From Pirellula sp. (GTDB lineage Bacteria > Planctomycetota > Planctomycetia > Pirellulales > Lacipirellulaceae): 64,000 bases of DNA. This document shows, piece after piece, positions 35,722-45,180 of the stretch. Each line of letters starts with the position of its first letter. Within the stretch, counting starts at the first letter, position 1. Both the position numbers and the translations under genes were made by a program. The DNA is taken from positions 59,451 to 123,450 of the forward strand of contig PNKX01000016.1 in NCBI GenBank assembly GCA_013822725.1, written 5' to 3'. The notes below the pieces were generated by a model. That model had not been told where the DNA came from. It searched no databases and saw nothing but the letters and a program-made list of their open reading frames with translations.

Positions 35722-35826
35722 GACGTGTTCCTGTTCAATGAGGTCGATAATCAACGTGTCATCGTACCCGCAGCGTCACTCCTCTTGAATCGCTATCGCG
35801 ATGGGCTACTCTCTGCTTGCTGCAAG

Positions 35827-35885
35827 CCCCTCATCCCCAGCCCTTCTCCCTCAGGGAGAAGGGAGCCCGAGCGGGGCGGGGGCGA
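35827..35885. repeat. CCCTCATCCCCAGCCC repeat, single copy past the XRE gene
   Basis: CCCCTCATCCCCAGCCC leads into the hairpin CCCTTCTCCCT/AGGGAGAAGGG (35827-35865), then a degenerate right half rich in GGGGCGGGGG. It ends 2 bases from the XRE stop at 35888. Same family as 32958-33097. Confidence 0.78.
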
Positions 35886-35887
35886 GG

Positions 35888-36109
35888 TCACGGCGTTGGA
35901 ATCAGGTCGTCTTGGTATTCCAAGACGTCTCCGGGCTGGCACTGGAGCGCTTTGCAAATCGCTTCTAGCGTGGAGAGGCGAATCGCCTTGGCCTTGCCGT
36001 TTTTCAAGATGGAAATGTTGGCCATCGTGATGCCGACTCTGTCGGCGAGTTCGGTGACGCTCATTTTTCGCTTCGCCAACATGACGTCGATGTTGATGAT
36101 AATGGCCAT
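35888..36109 (-). CDS. XRE-family HTH transcriptional regulator
   Basis: 73 residues, a single Cro/C1-type helix-turn-helix: LAKRKMSVTELADRVGITMA, NISILKNGKAKAIRLSTLEA and ICKALQCQPGDVLEY. This short YozG-like form is typically paired with a DUF2975 membrane protein, as it is here, 11 bases downstream of the DUF2975 stop. Probably the pair is auto-regulated. The signal sensed is unknown. Confidence 0.92.
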   Translation of the reverse strand: MAIIINIDVMLAKRKMSVTELADRVGITMANISILKNGKAKAIRLSTLEAICKALQCQPGDVLEYQDDLIPTP

Positions 36110-36120
36110 GTTGGTTTTCG

Positions 36121-36606
36121 TTACACCGTCAGGTCGTTTTCGGATTTGAGGTCGACGGCGTTCTGCAGGATGCGTTCGAACATGGCCGCGGCGGTGGCGA
36201 CGACGACCGAAGGGAGAATGATGAGGAGGCCCATAAAAATCGGGGCTCCAGGATTGTCATTGTCACCGTTGCTCATCAACAGAATGAAAATTTCCTCGAC
36301 CACGACAAAACCTACGATGGCTAGTGCGCAGTATTTTATTGTCCGCAGAGACTGGACGACTTCCGGCGAGAATGCTTTATTTCGTCCGACATATCCCAAG
36401 ACGTTAATCGCTTGATAGAGGGCAATGAAGAAGGGAATTGAGCCTGCATACACCAGCGCCAGGAACGGATCTTGGAAGTAGATTTCGAAGAGCGTGGCGT
36501 CCTTATTTCTGCCCTCGAGGTGAGGTTCCCAGAGGAGGAGAGCCAGAACGCCTATGCCGAGGGCGACGATGACTGCTTGAAGAAAAACGATGGAGCTTCT
36601 TTTCAT
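36121..36606 (-). CDS. DUF2975 membrane protein
   Basis: 161 residues with four predicted transmembrane helices (about 7-26, 47-70, 92-112, 124-145) and a loop GRNKAFSPEVVQSLRTIKYC typical of DUF2975. It forms a two-gene unit with the XRE regulator. Such pairs are common in Firmicutes and Bacteroidota and may be transferred together. The likely role is to hold or sense something for the regulator; this is inference. Confidence 0.85.
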   Translation of the reverse strand: MKRSSIVFLQAVIVALGIGVLALLLWEPHLEGRNKDATLFEIYFQDPFLALVYAGSIPFFIALYQAINVLGYVGRNKAFSPEVVQSLRTIKYCALAIVGFVVVEEIFILLMSNGDNDNPGAPIFMGLLIILPSVVVATAAAMFERILQNAVDLKSENDLTV

Positions 36607-37070
36607 GGACGCTGCACCTCCTTGAGACGTGTGGGAGAGAGGAGGAGGGGTTTCATGATCGCAGCTTAGATCGGAGTTTATCGTTTGTCAATATATTTTT
36701 ATTGTTTTGAAAGGCGATCGAGAGTGAGCAGAACTCCCGCCGCGAGCGGGCGGGGCTAAATGGGCGGGGCGGTGTGGGGAGCCGCGGGGCGGGAGTGCGG
36801 AGGGAGTGAGTGCGACGACGGATCGTTTGCGTGCGCGCACGAAAAAAGGCCCCGTCGATTCGAAAATCGACGGGGCCTCTTGTGCGGGGAACGCTGCGGC
36901 GAAGACGGGAGGTCTCGCGTCGCAGCGGACAGTTGAATCGTTCAACAGCCCCTATTTTCTATCTGTATCCGCGAGCAATTCTCGAGCGTCACGGGTTACG
37001 CGCTCGTCTCGAAGCGTTTGGGGCGCTCCGGGGTCATTCACTCTCCACGCAAGTCAAGCGGAGGTCAGCT
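36607..37070. other. Intergenic region containing a terminator
   Basis: 464 bases between the DUF2975 start and the HTH/receiver stop. It holds the intrinsic terminator at 36841-36878 and a weak 9-bp inverted repeat (CTCCCGCC type, 36733 and 36788). AT-rich DNA just upstream of the DUF2975 gene (36660-36715) probably contains its promoter. No gene seen. Confidence 0.55.
36841..36878 (-). terminator. Rho-independent terminator of the HTH/receiver gene
   Basis: On the minus strand a perfect 14-bp stem (AGGCCCCGTCGATT and its complement, 36865-36878 with 36847-36860) closes a 4-base loop and is followed by a run of six T (36841-36846 region). It lies about 190 bases past the stop at 37071. One of only two textbook terminators in the window. 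Confidence 0.9.
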
Positions 37071-37643
37071 TTAGACCAACTCTTTCTTGGCGCCAACGAG
37101 CGTCCGCAGGCGTTCGGCCAGCAGGGCGGCGTCGAACGGCTTCTTGAACGTTTCGTTGATGCTGGAGCGATCGAAGCTCGCCGTGGAGCCGTCATCGGGC
37201 AGCAGGGCGATCAGGATCGTCTCGGCGAAGTCGCTGGAGCGACGCAGATTTTGGCAAATCTGCAGAGCTTCGACCTGGCCGATGGAGAAATCGACGACGA
37301 TGCAGTCGGGGTGGAAGCTCTCGGCTTGGATGCCGGCTTCAAACCCGCTGGCGGCGGTGTTCGTGCGGAAAGAACGTTCGAGAGGCAGCTCGCGCTTGAG
37401 GTTCTCGATCAGCACTTGGTCCTGCGCGACGATGAGCACTTTGGCCATCGCCTCATCCTCAAGGTCGCCCAGCGGCATGCCGTGCTCCTTGAGGAACCGG
37501 ATCAGGTACTCGCGGGGGATCCGCCGGTCTTGCGAACCGGGGATGCGGTAGCCCTTGAGCCGACCCGAATCGAACCACTTGCTGACCGTGCGCGGGGCCA
37601 CCTTACAGATCTTAGCGACCTGACCAGTAGTAAAGACCTTCAT
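37071..37643 (-). CDS. Excisionase/BldC-type HTH fused to an atypical receiver
   Basis: 190 residues from ATG 37643, with GGAG upstream; a GTG one codon earlier is possible. The N-terminal HTH (about 1-55, FTTGQVAKICKVAPRTVSKW, then RRIPREYLIRFLKEHG) is MerR/excisionase-like. The receiver (about 66-188) keeps the phospho-acceptor aspartate (CIVVDFSIG) and the lysine (NETFKKPFD). The N-terminal acidic pair is reduced (LIVAQDQ where LIVDDDx is usual), and the Thr/Ser switch site reads LIALLPDDG. Phosphorylation may therefore be weak or absent. A terminator follows the gene. Confidence 0.88.
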   Translation of the reverse strand: MKVFTTGQVAKICKVAPRTVSKWFDSGRLKGYRIPGSQDRRIPREYLIRFLKEHGMPLGDLEDEAMAKVLIVAQDQVLIENLKRELPLERSFRTNTAASGFEAGIQAESFHPDCIVVDFSIGQVEALQICQNLRRSSDFAETILIALLPDDGSTASFDRSSINETFKKPFDAALLAERLRTLVGAKKELV

Positions 37644-38107
37644 CACGGGTACTCCAAAATTGACTTGCGTGAACGCTCACTCTGGGCCCACGCTCCCAAC
37701 GAGCGTGCGACCTGGTCGGCCCCTGGCAGTTTGCAACGCGCTTCGGCGTTAACTCTCCCTAAACGCCGCTCTTCTGGGTCGAGCGTCGCGTCGCAATTCG
37801 CCTGGGTCGGGGCACGGAATCTAAAATGGCATGCTGGCTTCGGTTCAGGTCCTTCTGATCCTCTGCTGTCATGTACGCTATTCGGCAGTGCAAGCACTCG
37901 GAGATTGGCGAAAGTCGTTAAATTGGAGAACTTCGCAGCTAGTCCATCCAACCGTTACAATCGCTTTTCTCGAGCACATGCGCAGCCGGGTAGGCTCGCA
38001 GTTGCAACGAGGTCGTTGCGCAGGGGAAGCTCCAGACGGCGCGCAGCGTCCCTTCCAATCAAGGGCGCAACGCGGCACCAGTGCGGCGTGCAGTGTCAGG
38101 CAGGCTC

Positions 38108-38160
38108 CCCCCTTCAATGGAAGCTCTCGGCCAGCGTTGCCGCCCCCTCGTTGAAGGGGG
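38108..38160. repeat. CCCCCTTCAA inverted repeat
   Basis: A perfect 10-bp stem (38108-38117 with 38151-38160) with a 33-base loop. Unlike most other elements in the window it is not directly next to a stop codon. Confidence 0.6.
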
Positions 38161-38390
38161 AAGCGCTGGAGAAGAGCACTCCATCCGCTACTTATTTCGA
38201 GTCGAGAGGGGGGTCGACTTTAGAAACTTTCAACCGTTGCAACGTTCTCGACGGTTAAATCGCACGTTCCGATGGCAGGCGAGTCGTCGTTTCGCGACGG
38301 TGGCAACGAATAAACCGGCTGAAACGGCGGCCGCTGCGATCGCGAGGCTTGTTCGCGCGAGTGCGCAACTTTATTTCCAAGCCACCGGTT

Positions 38391-38478
38391 GGGTGGTACG
38401 CCCAAAGGTACTCCGCAGGGCCTGGAGAACTCTCGTAGGGGCGACCACGCCCATCGGAGTACCTTCTGGGCGTGCCAC
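38391..38478. repeat. GGTACTCCG hairpin element, copy 3
   Basis: The left arm is GGGTGGTACGCCCAAAGG... (from 38391) and the right arm is 38455-38478. The right side 38446-38478 is identical to 26352-26384, while the loop side has diverged. It ends 9 bases from the smc stop, in the same orientation relative to the gene as copy 2. Confidence 0.87.
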
Positions 38479-38487
38479 ACTCCCGGG

Positions 38488-41400
38488 CTACGCGGCTTTT
38501 AGTGCTGACGGCGCGATGTGGCCATCTTCGCTGACGTCTTCGAACCGCACCGACACTCGCTTCGACACGCCCGACTCTTGCATTGTTACCCCGTACAGGG
38601 TGTCGGAACAGGTCATCGTTCGCTTGGAATGCGTAATCACGATGAACTGCGTCGACTGCATGAACTGCTTCAACACCTCGACGAAGCGATCGATGTTCGC
38701 TTCGTCGAGCGCGGCGTCGACTTCGTCGAGCACGCAGAATGGGCTGGGGCGACTGCGAAAAATTGCTAGCAGCAGCGCGACGCAGGTGAGCGTCCGTTCG
38801 CCGCCGGAAAGGAGCGAGATGCTGCGTGGTTGTTTGCCGGGAGGACGGGCGATGATCGAGATGCCGGCTTCCAGCACGTCGCCGCTGGCGTCGTCTTCCA
38901 GAATAATGTCGGCTTCGCCGCCGGCGAAGAGGCCGCGGAAGATTTCTTGAAAGTGCGTGCGAATGTTATTCACCGACGCGACGAACAGTTCGCGACTTTC
39001 GGCGTTGATTTGCTGGACAATTTGTTCGAGCCGCGCTTTGGCCGACTGAAGATCTTCGTACTGGCCGGCCAGCGTGCCGTAACGCGATTCGAGACCTTCG
39101 AGTTCGGCGAGGGCCTCGACGTTGACGGGGCCGACGGCTTGGAGGCGACCTTTAAGGTCGCGGATTTCAGTTTCGATGGCGGCGCGGTCGGCGGGGATTG
39201 ATTCGACGGCGGGGTCGATCGTGCGGTTCTCGGCGGCGAGCGCTGCGAGGTCGAGACTGTAATCTTCACGGAGGCGCTCCGCCGTCGCTGAACGCTGCTG
39301 GACGATTTGCTGGAGCTCGAGCTGCACGCCTTGCAGGCGCCGCTGGCGGGCGAGGAGTTGTTCGCGAATCGCATCGGCGGCGGTGACAGCGGCGCTACGC
39401 ACGCCCTGTCGCGCATTGCGACTCTGCTCTAACTCAGCCAGCTTGGCGGCGAATTGATCCTTACGGGCGAAGAGTTCGGCGCTTTCGGAGGCGAGATCGA
39501 GCACCAACTGTTGCAAGCGGGTGCGTTGGGCTTGGCATTCGGCGGCGCGGAGCCGCGTTTCTTCCAGCAGCGAGTCGCGTTCGGCGTGGTCGCGGCGAAG
39601 TTGTTCCATCTGGCGACGCAGGCCGTCGAGCCGTTGCTCGCTGCGGGCGAACTGGACGCGTTGTTCGGTGAGGGCCTGGCGGAGTTGCTCGACCGCGGTC
39701 TCGAACTCGGCTTGCTGCTCGGTCGCCTGCTGAATCGTGGCGCCGCATTGCTCGATCCGCTGGCGGAGCGTCGTGGTTCGCTCGACCGAACCGTCGCGGT
39801 GGCTGGCGAGTTCTTGGAGTTGGGCTGCGGCGGCGGCGCGGGCCGCGGCGAGCGAGGCGATGCGGGCGTCGAGTTGTTCGAGTTTATCGCCGATCGACGC
39901 GGTTTGGAGCCGGGCCTCGCTGTGAGCGTTGGCGGCGGCGGCTTGGCGGGCGGCAAGCTTTTGGAGGCCTGCTTCCGACGCGGCGATGCGGCTTTCAAGT
40001 TCTTCGCAATCTCGCTGCGAGTCGACGGCGGCCCGTTCCATCTCCTCGATTTGCTCGCGGAGGGCGCGGAGTTCGCTCCGCCGTGAGAGGAGGCCGGCGA
40101 TGTTCTGACGTGGGCCGACCGTGAGCGTGCCGTCTGCCAGCACGGCCTCGCCGGCGGCGGTGACGAAGTTGAGGCCGCGGCCTGGTCCGTTGGCCAAGCG
40201 AATCGCCGTGGCGAGCGTATCGACGAGCCAATGGCGCCCCAACAGGCGGCGGATCATCGGCTGGAGTTCTTCTTCGGCGTCGACGAACGTGTCGGCGCGG
40301 CCCATAACGCCCGACTCGTCGGAAAGGTCGATGCGGTCGACGGCGCTCGCTGGCGACGGCACGTCGAGTCGCAGGAAGCTGGTGCGGCCAGGCCAGCTGG
40401 CTGGCTCGCCGGCGAGGGCCGAGGCGAGCGACTTGGTTTCGGTGACGACGAGGTAGTTGGCCCGATCGCCCAGCGCGATTTCGATGAGCGGCGCCGAGTC
40501 GGCGTCGACGTGGAGCAAATCGGCGACGACGCCGCGGACGCTACGAAATGGCCCGTCAGGATCCTCTTGGGCTTGGCGGAGGACTTCCTTGGCGCCCGAG
40601 GTGAGTCCTTCCAGGCGGCGTTCGAGTTCTTCCAGGACGACCGTTCGCTCGCGAGCGCCGGTAAGCCGACCTTCGAGGTCGGCGACGAGTTTGTGGAGCG
40701 AGGTGACCTTGCCGCGATCGGCGGCGAGCTCGGACTGAGCCCGTTGGAATTGCTGCGTTGCCTGCTCTAACTCGGCTGCAAGCGTCGTCAACTCAGCGGC
40801 GGCTCGCTTCTGTTCGGCGACGTGCCGCTGGCGCGTTGCTGCGAGCGGGGCGAGTTCATCGTCGAAGCGGCCGAGCGAGCCCTCAGCGGTTTGCAGTTTC
40901 GCTTCGAGGAGTTGTTCGTCGTTGTGAACCTGCGCGAGTTCGCGTTCGGCTTGCTGCAGTTCGGTCTGGGCCTGCGTGGCGGCGTGGGCGGCGGCGGTGA
41001 GCTGCGCTTCGGCGGCGGCAAGCTGCTGTTGCTTCTCGGCGGTGACGCTGGCGCCGCTGTCGAATAGCTGCTGCGACGCTGCCAACTCGGCTGCCGTCTC
41101 GGCGACGAGCTGTTGCGAGTCGCCGGCGCGGGTGGTGAGGATAAGGAGCTGTTGGCCGAGACGCTGCGTTTCGAGTTCAAGCTCGTCGATTCGCGCCAGA
41201 TTGCCGCCGCGGGTCGATTCGCACTGCGCGAGCCGCTCGCGGACGGCCGACTCGGCGGTCGACGTTTCGCGGTAGCCGCGCTGCAACTCGTCGTTCTGCC
41301 GATCGACTTCGGCCACGCGGGCGTCACACTCGGCGAGTTCGCGCTCCATGCCGGTCACGCCAGTTTCGTCGTCGCCGGCGGAACTGCGCAGGGCGTCGAT

Positions 41401-42117
41401 GCGCGCGGTAAGCTTTCGCCAGTCTTCGAGGCCGACATGCGTGCGGAGGAGTTCGAGCCGCTTGGAAACCTCGGAGTACTTTTGCGCCCGGCCTGCTTGC
41501 GAGCGGACCGTTTTCAGCCGCGATTCGAGTTCCTCGACGATGTCGGCCAGCCGGAGTAGGTTTTGCTGTACCTTCTCGAGCCGCCGGGCCGCTTCTTCGC
41601 GTTTGACGCGGAAACGGCTGACGCCGGCCGCTTCTTCGAAGATCAGCCGCCGTTCTTTGGGCGACGATTGCAGGACGGCGTCGACCTTGCCTTGTTCGAT
41701 GATGCTGTAGGCGCCGTTCGACATGCCGACGTCGGCCAGCAGGTCGCGGATGTCGCGCAAGCGGCAGGGCTGCCGATTGATAAGATATTCGCCTTCGCCG
41801 CTGCGATAGACGCGGCGGGTGATTTGGATCTCGGCGGCGTCGTGGTCGAAGATACCGGCGCGATTGTCGAAGATCAGCGACGCTTCGGCGGCGTTCGCTG
41901 CACGGCGGGAACGAGAACCGCTGAAGATGACGTCGGTCATCTCCTTGCCGCGAAGGGCTTTGACGCTTTGGGCGCCGAGGACCCACTTGATGGCGTCGAC
42001 GACGTTTGACTTGCCCGAGCCGTTCGGCCCAACGACGACGGTGATGCCGGCCGGGAACTCGAACCGGGTCCGCTCCGCGAAGCTCTTGAAACCGTTGAGT
42101 TCGAGGGCGGAAAGCAT
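38488..42117 (-). CDS. smc: Chromosome segregation protein SMC
   Basis: 1209 residues, full length for the family. Walker A is GPNGSGKSN (about 30-38) after [17 protein letters not shown]. Coiled coils rich in Glu/Gln/Arg flank a hinge around 520-680 ([20 protein letters not shown]). The C-terminal head has [19 protein letters not shown] (signature) and [16 protein letters not shown] (Walker B). It works with ScpA/ScpB, not in the window, in chromosome organisation. Monocistronic by position; a repeat element sits on each side. Confidence 0.97.
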   Translation of the reverse strand: MLSALELNGFKSFAERTRFEFPAGITVVVGPNGSGKSNVVDAIKWVLGAQSVKALRGKEMTDVIFSGSRSRRAANAAEASLIFDNRAGIFDHDAAEIQITRRVYRSGEGEYLINRQPCRLRDIRDLLADVGMSNGAYSIIEQGKVDAVLQSSPKERRLIFEEAAGVSRFRVKREEAARRLEKVQQNLLRLADIVEELESRLKTVRSQAGRAQKYSEVSKRLELLRTHVGLEDWRKLTARIDALRSSAGDDETGVTGMERELAECDARVAEVDRQNDELQRGYRETSTAESAVRERLAQCESTRGGNLARIDELELETQRLGQQLLILTTRAGDSQQLVAETAAELAASQQLFDSGASVTAEKQQQLAAAEAQLTAAAHAATQAQTELQQAERELAQVHNDEQLLEAKLQTAEGSLGRFDDELAPLAATRQRHVAEQKRAAAELTTLAAELEQATQQFQRAQSELAADRGKVTSLHKLVADLEGRLTGARERTVVLEELERRLEGLTSGAKEVLRQAQEDPDGPFRSVRGVVADLLHVDADSAPLIEIALGDRANYLVVTETKSLASALAGEPASWPGRTSFLRLDVPSPASAVDRIDLSDESGVMGRADTFVDAEEELQPMIRRLLGRHWLVDTLATAIRLANGPGRGLNFVTAAGEAVLADGTLTVGPRQNIAGLLSRRSELRALREQIEEMERAAVDSQRDCEELESRIAASEAGLQKLAARQAAAANAHSEARLQTASIGDKLEQLDARIASLAAARAAAAAQLQELASHRDGSVERTTTLRQRIEQCGATIQQATEQQAEFETAVEQLRQALTEQRVQFARSEQRLDGLRRQMEQLRRDHAERDSLLEETRLRAAECQAQRTRLQQLVLDLASESAELFARKDQFAAKLAELEQSRNARQGVRSAAVTAADAIREQLLARQRRLQGVQLELQQIVQQRSATAERLREDYSLDLAALAAENRTIDPAVESIPADRAAIETEIRDLKGRLQAVGPVNVEALAELEGLESRYGTLAGQYEDLQSAKARLEQIVQQINAESRELFVASVNNIRTHFQEIFRGLFAGGEADIILEDDASGDVLEAGISIIARPPGKQPRSISLLSGGERTLTCVALLLAIFRSRPSPFCVLDEVDAALDEANIDRFVEVLKQFMQSTQFIVITHSKRTMTCSDTLYGVTMQESGVSKRVSVRFEDVSEDGHIAPSALKAA

Positions 42118-42137
42118 GGCGGGGAATCGACTGCGTT

Positions 42138-42285
42138 TTAACCGCGAATCACGCGAATAAACGCGAATGAAGACTTTGGGGGGCGAAGCTGAGGCATGAA
42201 TACGGTCTGTTTTGCCTGGAAAAGTTGACCGGCGTGGCAGCGTTTCATTCTTCTTTTTTCGCGTCGATTCGCGTGATTCGCGGTT
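42138..42285. repeat. AACCGCGAATCACG inverted repeat upstream of smc
   Basis: The left arm (42138-42172) is TTAACCGCGAATCACGCG followed by AATAAACGCGAATG, that is about three CGCGAATxA units. The right arm (42246-42285) is the inverse, ending GTGATTCGCGGTT. About 20 bases pair perfectly. It ends 24 bases from the FlgI-like stop and starts 20 bases before the smc start. Confidence 0.82.
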
Positions 42286-42309
42286 CCTCCTCAGGCGGAA
42301 AGGGCGACT

Positions 42310-44022
42310 CTAGCCGCCGCTGGCGACGAGCTTGGCATTGTCGCTCGCTGCCGCCGGCTCTTCGGTGCGGTCGGGGACGCGACCTGCTTCGGGTAGGGCG
42401 TTCTCGGCGTAGCGACTCGGCAACGCTCCCATTTCCTTGGCTTGCCGCAGCATCTGGACGACGTCGGGGTAATCGCCGCCGAGATCGATGATGGCGCGAA
42501 TGACGGCGTCGACGTTGGGGTCGACGATCCGTTGTTCGGTCGGGTTGTGCGGACCGAAACGGCTGATGGTAATCTTGTCGCCCTTGCGGCCATTCACGAG
42601 AATGCGTGGTCCGGCGTCGAGAACCAGCGGCATTTTGAGTTCGTGATCGCGGCCGAAGAGCACAATCTCCGGTCGGTGACTGCTGGTGACGTGGATCATC
42701 GGCGGGCCGCTCGTTTCGAGGCGGTGATACTTGAAGCGGCCGTTCATGCTTTCGCCGCGAATGCGCGGATCGTCGGGGGCCATCGTCGACAGAGCGCGGA
42801 AGGCGCCATAGCGGGTCTCGGCGCTTTTGACCCCGAGAAGACCCGCGAGCGCTTCCGTCGCGGCGCCATCTTCCATCGCGCCGAGCGCCGTGAACGCGTT
42901 GACGCGGAACGCGGGCTCGTCGGCGGCCGCTTTGGCGAGCGGTTCCACGGCCTCGGTCACGTCGAGATAGGCAAGCGCCTCCGCGGAGTAGAAACGCACT
43001 TCGGAGTCGGTGGCTTTGGAGCCTTCTTTTAGAATCTCAACCGCTTCGTCGCCGCCGACTGCTTCGAGTCGCATCGCGGCCGTTTCCGAGGTGACAGGGT
43101 CGAGAAGCTGGTCGTGGAGCAGCTTGAGTCGATCAAGCCGTTGCTGGGGCGTTTCGCGAACCGCAATGCTGCGGACAATCCGCATGTAGCGGCCGATGTT
43201 GTCTTTGTAGCGCGGGTGGATGGCGAGTTCGATGTACTCGTCGGTTTTCGGCGTCGCGACGCCGAGGCGACGACCGTCGATGTAGGTGTGGAAGCGTTCG
43301 CTGACCGCTTTGGCGACCATCTGGCTCAGCCGAATCGACTGGTGCGAATGGTCGAGGATGAGGCCGAGTTGCCGCGACTTGGTGGCGACGCCTCCGGTGA
43401 GGACGCGGCCTTGGACCATCAGCGCAGGATTATTTTCCACGTTGGCCGACGGGTCGACGAGGATGGCGCCCTGCGCCAGGGCAGTATCGTGGCCGCTTCT
43501 GATCGCTCCGCCGAGTACCGCCATTTCGCTGAGGCGAGTTTCCATCAGCCAGCCGCCGCGGAGGCTGGTGGTGTCGCTGCGGGAGGGGGTCTTCACTTCG
43601 ATATCGAAGCGGTCGCCGGCTTGCATGCCGGGGCGGAGGTAGCCGCGAACCAGCACGAGCGCGGTGTTTGGCGAGCTGATCACTTCGTTGGGATTGGCAA
43701 TTTCACGGCGATTCATTTCCGCGAGCAGGGCGGCGCGCTGGGGCGACGGAGCCGGATCTTCGCCCGTGCCGGCGAGGCCGGTGACGAGGGCGACGTTTTC
43801 GACCTTAACAAAACTCATGCCGTACGGATGGGCGACGGAGCTCACGAGCTGCGTGCCGTCGATAGCGCCATCTTCAATCGTCGAGAGCGCCGCGTCGGGG
43901 CTCTGCGGTCGGAAAATCGGACCCATACAGCCGAGCGTCAGCGTCGGCGCGAGGCAGACGGCGGCCGCCTGCAGCACCATACGACGGGACATAAACTGAC
44001 TGCGACGTGATCGCTTCGACAT
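42310..44022 (-). CDS. FlgI-like (flagellar P-ring) domain lipoprotein with HEAT repeats
   Basis: 570 residues from ATG 44022, with GGAG 8 bases upstream. The N terminus has a twin-arginine-type motif (SRRMVLQAAAVCLAP) and a lipobox at LTLGC (Cys32). Residues about 70-290 resemble FlgI: VALVTGLAGTGEDPAPS, MQAGDRFDIEVKTPSRSDTT, SLRGGWLMETRL. Residues about 310-440 are HEAT-like repeats (VEILKEGSKATDSEVRFYSA, EALAYLDVTEAVEPLAKAAA). The rest is a beta domain. It may be a flagellar or surface ring component; no other flagellar gene is near. Confidence 0.78.
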   Translation of the reverse strand: MSKRSRRSQFMSRRMVLQAAAVCLAPTLTLGCMGPIFRPQSPDAALSTIEDGAIDGTQLVSSVAHPYGMSFVKVENVALVTGLAGTGEDPAPSPQRAALLAEMNRREIANPNEVISSPNTALVLVRGYLRPGMQAGDRFDIEVKTPSRSDTTSLRGGWLMETRLSEMAVLGGAIRSGHDTALAQGAILVDPSANVENNPALMVQGRVLTGGVATKSRQLGLILDHSHQSIRLSQMVAKAVSERFHTYIDGRRLGVATPKTDEYIELAIHPRYKDNIGRYMRIVRSIAVRETPQQRLDRLKLLHDQLLDPVTSETAAMRLEAVGGDEAVEILKEGSKATDSEVRFYSAEALAYLDVTEAVEPLAKAAADEPAFRVNAFTALGAMEDGAATEALAGLLGVKSAETRYGAFRALSTMAPDDPRIRGESMNGRFKYHRLETSGPPMIHVTSSHRPEIVLFGRDHELKMPLVLDAGPRILVNGRKGDKITISRFGPHNPTEQRIVDPNVDAVIRAIIDLGGDYPDVVQMLRQAKEMGALPSRYAENALPEAGRVPDRTEEPAAASDNAKLVASGG

Positions 44023-44161
44023 GGGAGTAGCTCCGACAGGTCGCTGCGCGCAGCCCTGCGCGCAGCCTCGATACCAGACCGAGAGGCCGCGGAGGGTAGG
44101 GATGCTGGCGAGAAGGGTCAAGAGAAGCGTGAGGGGCTGAAGCCCGATGCTGGCTGCTTGT

Positions 44162-44216
44162 TGCTAGATGCTGGATAGATTCAACCACGCTAGCATCTAG
44201 CATCCAGCGACTAGCA
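44162..44216. repeat. TGCTAGATGCTGGAT inverted repeat past yidD
   Basis: Arms 44162-44176 (TGCTAGATGCTGGAT) and 44202-44216 (ATCCAGCGACTAGCA) pair with two mismatches; CTAGCATCTAG lies between. It ends 16 bases from the yidD stop. Confidence 0.72.
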
Positions 44217-44232
44217 TCGCCCGCCAGGGCCT

Positions 44233-44472
44233 TCACGGCGGGTCGTAACCGCTGCCGCCCCAGGGGTGGCAGCGGCCGATGCGACACAAGCCCTTCCAAG
44301 TGCCGCGGAGGGCGCCGTACTTGCGCACGGCTTCGATGAAGTACTGGCTGCAGGTTGGCTGAAAGCGGCAGCGGGGGCCGATGAAGGGACTGATGCCGAG
44401 TTGATAGCAACGCACGGCGGCGATCAGCAGCCAGCTGGGTACGGCGATCACTCGTTGCCAAATCGTTGACAT
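44233..44472 (-). CDS. yidD: Membrane protein insertion efficiency factor YidD
   Basis: 79 residues. The family signature is clear: LISxY-type start ([20 protein letters not shown]), [20 protein letters not shown] and [17 protein letters not shown], with the conserved cysteines. It assists YidC-dependent insertion. It lies 9 bases downstream of rnpA. yidC itself, usually next, is not here. Confidence 0.95.
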   Translation of the reverse strand: MSTIWQRVIAVPSWLLIAAVRCYQLGISPFIGPRCRFQPTCSQYFIEAVRKYGALRGTWKGLCRIGRCHPWGGSGYDPP

Positions 44473-44481
44473 GTCGATCTA

Positions 44482-44832
44482 CTAGCGAAGCTGGCGGGCT
44501 AAGCGTTCGGATAAGGTGCGGAGCGATTGCTGAACCCGCGGCATCGTCGGCGTGGCGCCGGCGCGCGGCAACGCCACTAAGTCGAGCCCCACCGGAAGTT
44601 CTGGCTGGGCAAGCCGAAACGCTTCGCGTAGGCAGCGCTTCCAGCGGTTGCGAACGACGGCGTTGCCCGCCTTCCGCGAGACGACTAGGCCGATGCGAGA
44701 ATGGGGGAGGTCGTTCTCGCAGGCGTAAAGGATGAGCATGCCGTCCCCTTGCGAGCGTCGGCGGGCGAAGACGCGATCAAACTCTGCCTTCTTGAGCAAC
44801 CGTCGCGATCGGTGAAAGGGGAAGTCGCTCAC
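44482..44832 (-). CDS. rnpA: Ribonuclease P protein component RnpA
   Basis: 116 residues from a GTG start at 44832, directly adjoining the TAA of the upstream gene. The RNA-binding signature is RNRWKRCLREAFR, with KKAEFDRVFARRRSQG and IGLVVSRKAGNAVVRN. It is the protein subunit of RNase P for tRNA 5' processing. rpmH, normally just upstream, is replaced here by a small membrane protein and a DnaJ-type gene. Confidence 0.95.
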   Translation of the reverse strand: MSDFPFHRSRRLLKKAEFDRVFARRRSQGDGMLILYACENDLPHSRIGLVVSRKAGNAVVRNRWKRCLREAFRLAQPELPVGLDLVALPRAGATPTMPRVQQSLRTLSERLARQLR

Positions 44833-45180
44833 TTAACTGATCGTTTCGTCGCGGTTCGGCCGTTCACGGACCGTATCGATCCCGGCTTGAGTCGGGGCGC
44901 TGGTCTCGTCGCCGGCGGGCGAAGCGTTGTCTGCAGTGCGGCGGGGAATGGGAGAGCGATCGGGCGGCACGGAAGGACCGCGGCGGAAGTTGCCCTGCTT
45001 CCGGACCCAATTGCCGCCCAGCAGGATCACGACGACGATCAACAGGCCGAGCAGTGCAATGCCGAGCAGAGCCATGAGCACCGCGGCGCTAGCCGGCGGC
45101 GAGAGTTTATCGGGCCGCGCCGCCTCGGCGAGCAATGCCCAAGCGCAAGGCGGCGTCACGCTGGCGAAATCCGTCACCAC
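44833..45180 (-). CDS. Small single-pass membrane protein
   Basis: 115 residues from GTG 45180 (a second GTG is one codon on). One strong membrane helix (about 32-55, [20 protein letters not shown]) is followed by a Pro/Arg/Asp-rich cytoplasmic-type tail. The start overlaps the stop of the DnaJ-type gene, and the stop adjoins the rnpA start, so all three are coupled. No family recognised. Confidence 0.72.
   Translation of the reverse strand: MVTDFASVTPPCAWALLAEAARPDKLSPPASAAVLMALLGIALLGLLIVVVILLGGNWVRKQGNFRRGPSVPPDRSPIPRRTADNASPAGDETSAPTQAGIDTVRERPNRDETIS

Larger units (their letters stand above)
37644..38487. other. Long intergenic region upstream of the HTH/receiver gene
   Basis: 844 bases. 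Contents: the promoter region of the minus-strand HTH/receiver gene near 37650-37800 (boxes not identified), a hairpin at 38108-38160 pairing CCCCCTTCAA with TTGAAGGGGG, and repeat copy 3 at 38391-38478. Open frames such as 37831-38154 (plus) have no family features. Confidence 0.55.

Noticed and set aside
37831..38154. Plus-strand frame of 107 residues between the HTH/receiver gene and smc
   Set aside because: No domain, signal or codon bias; it ends near a repeat and overlaps minus-strand frames of equal quality.
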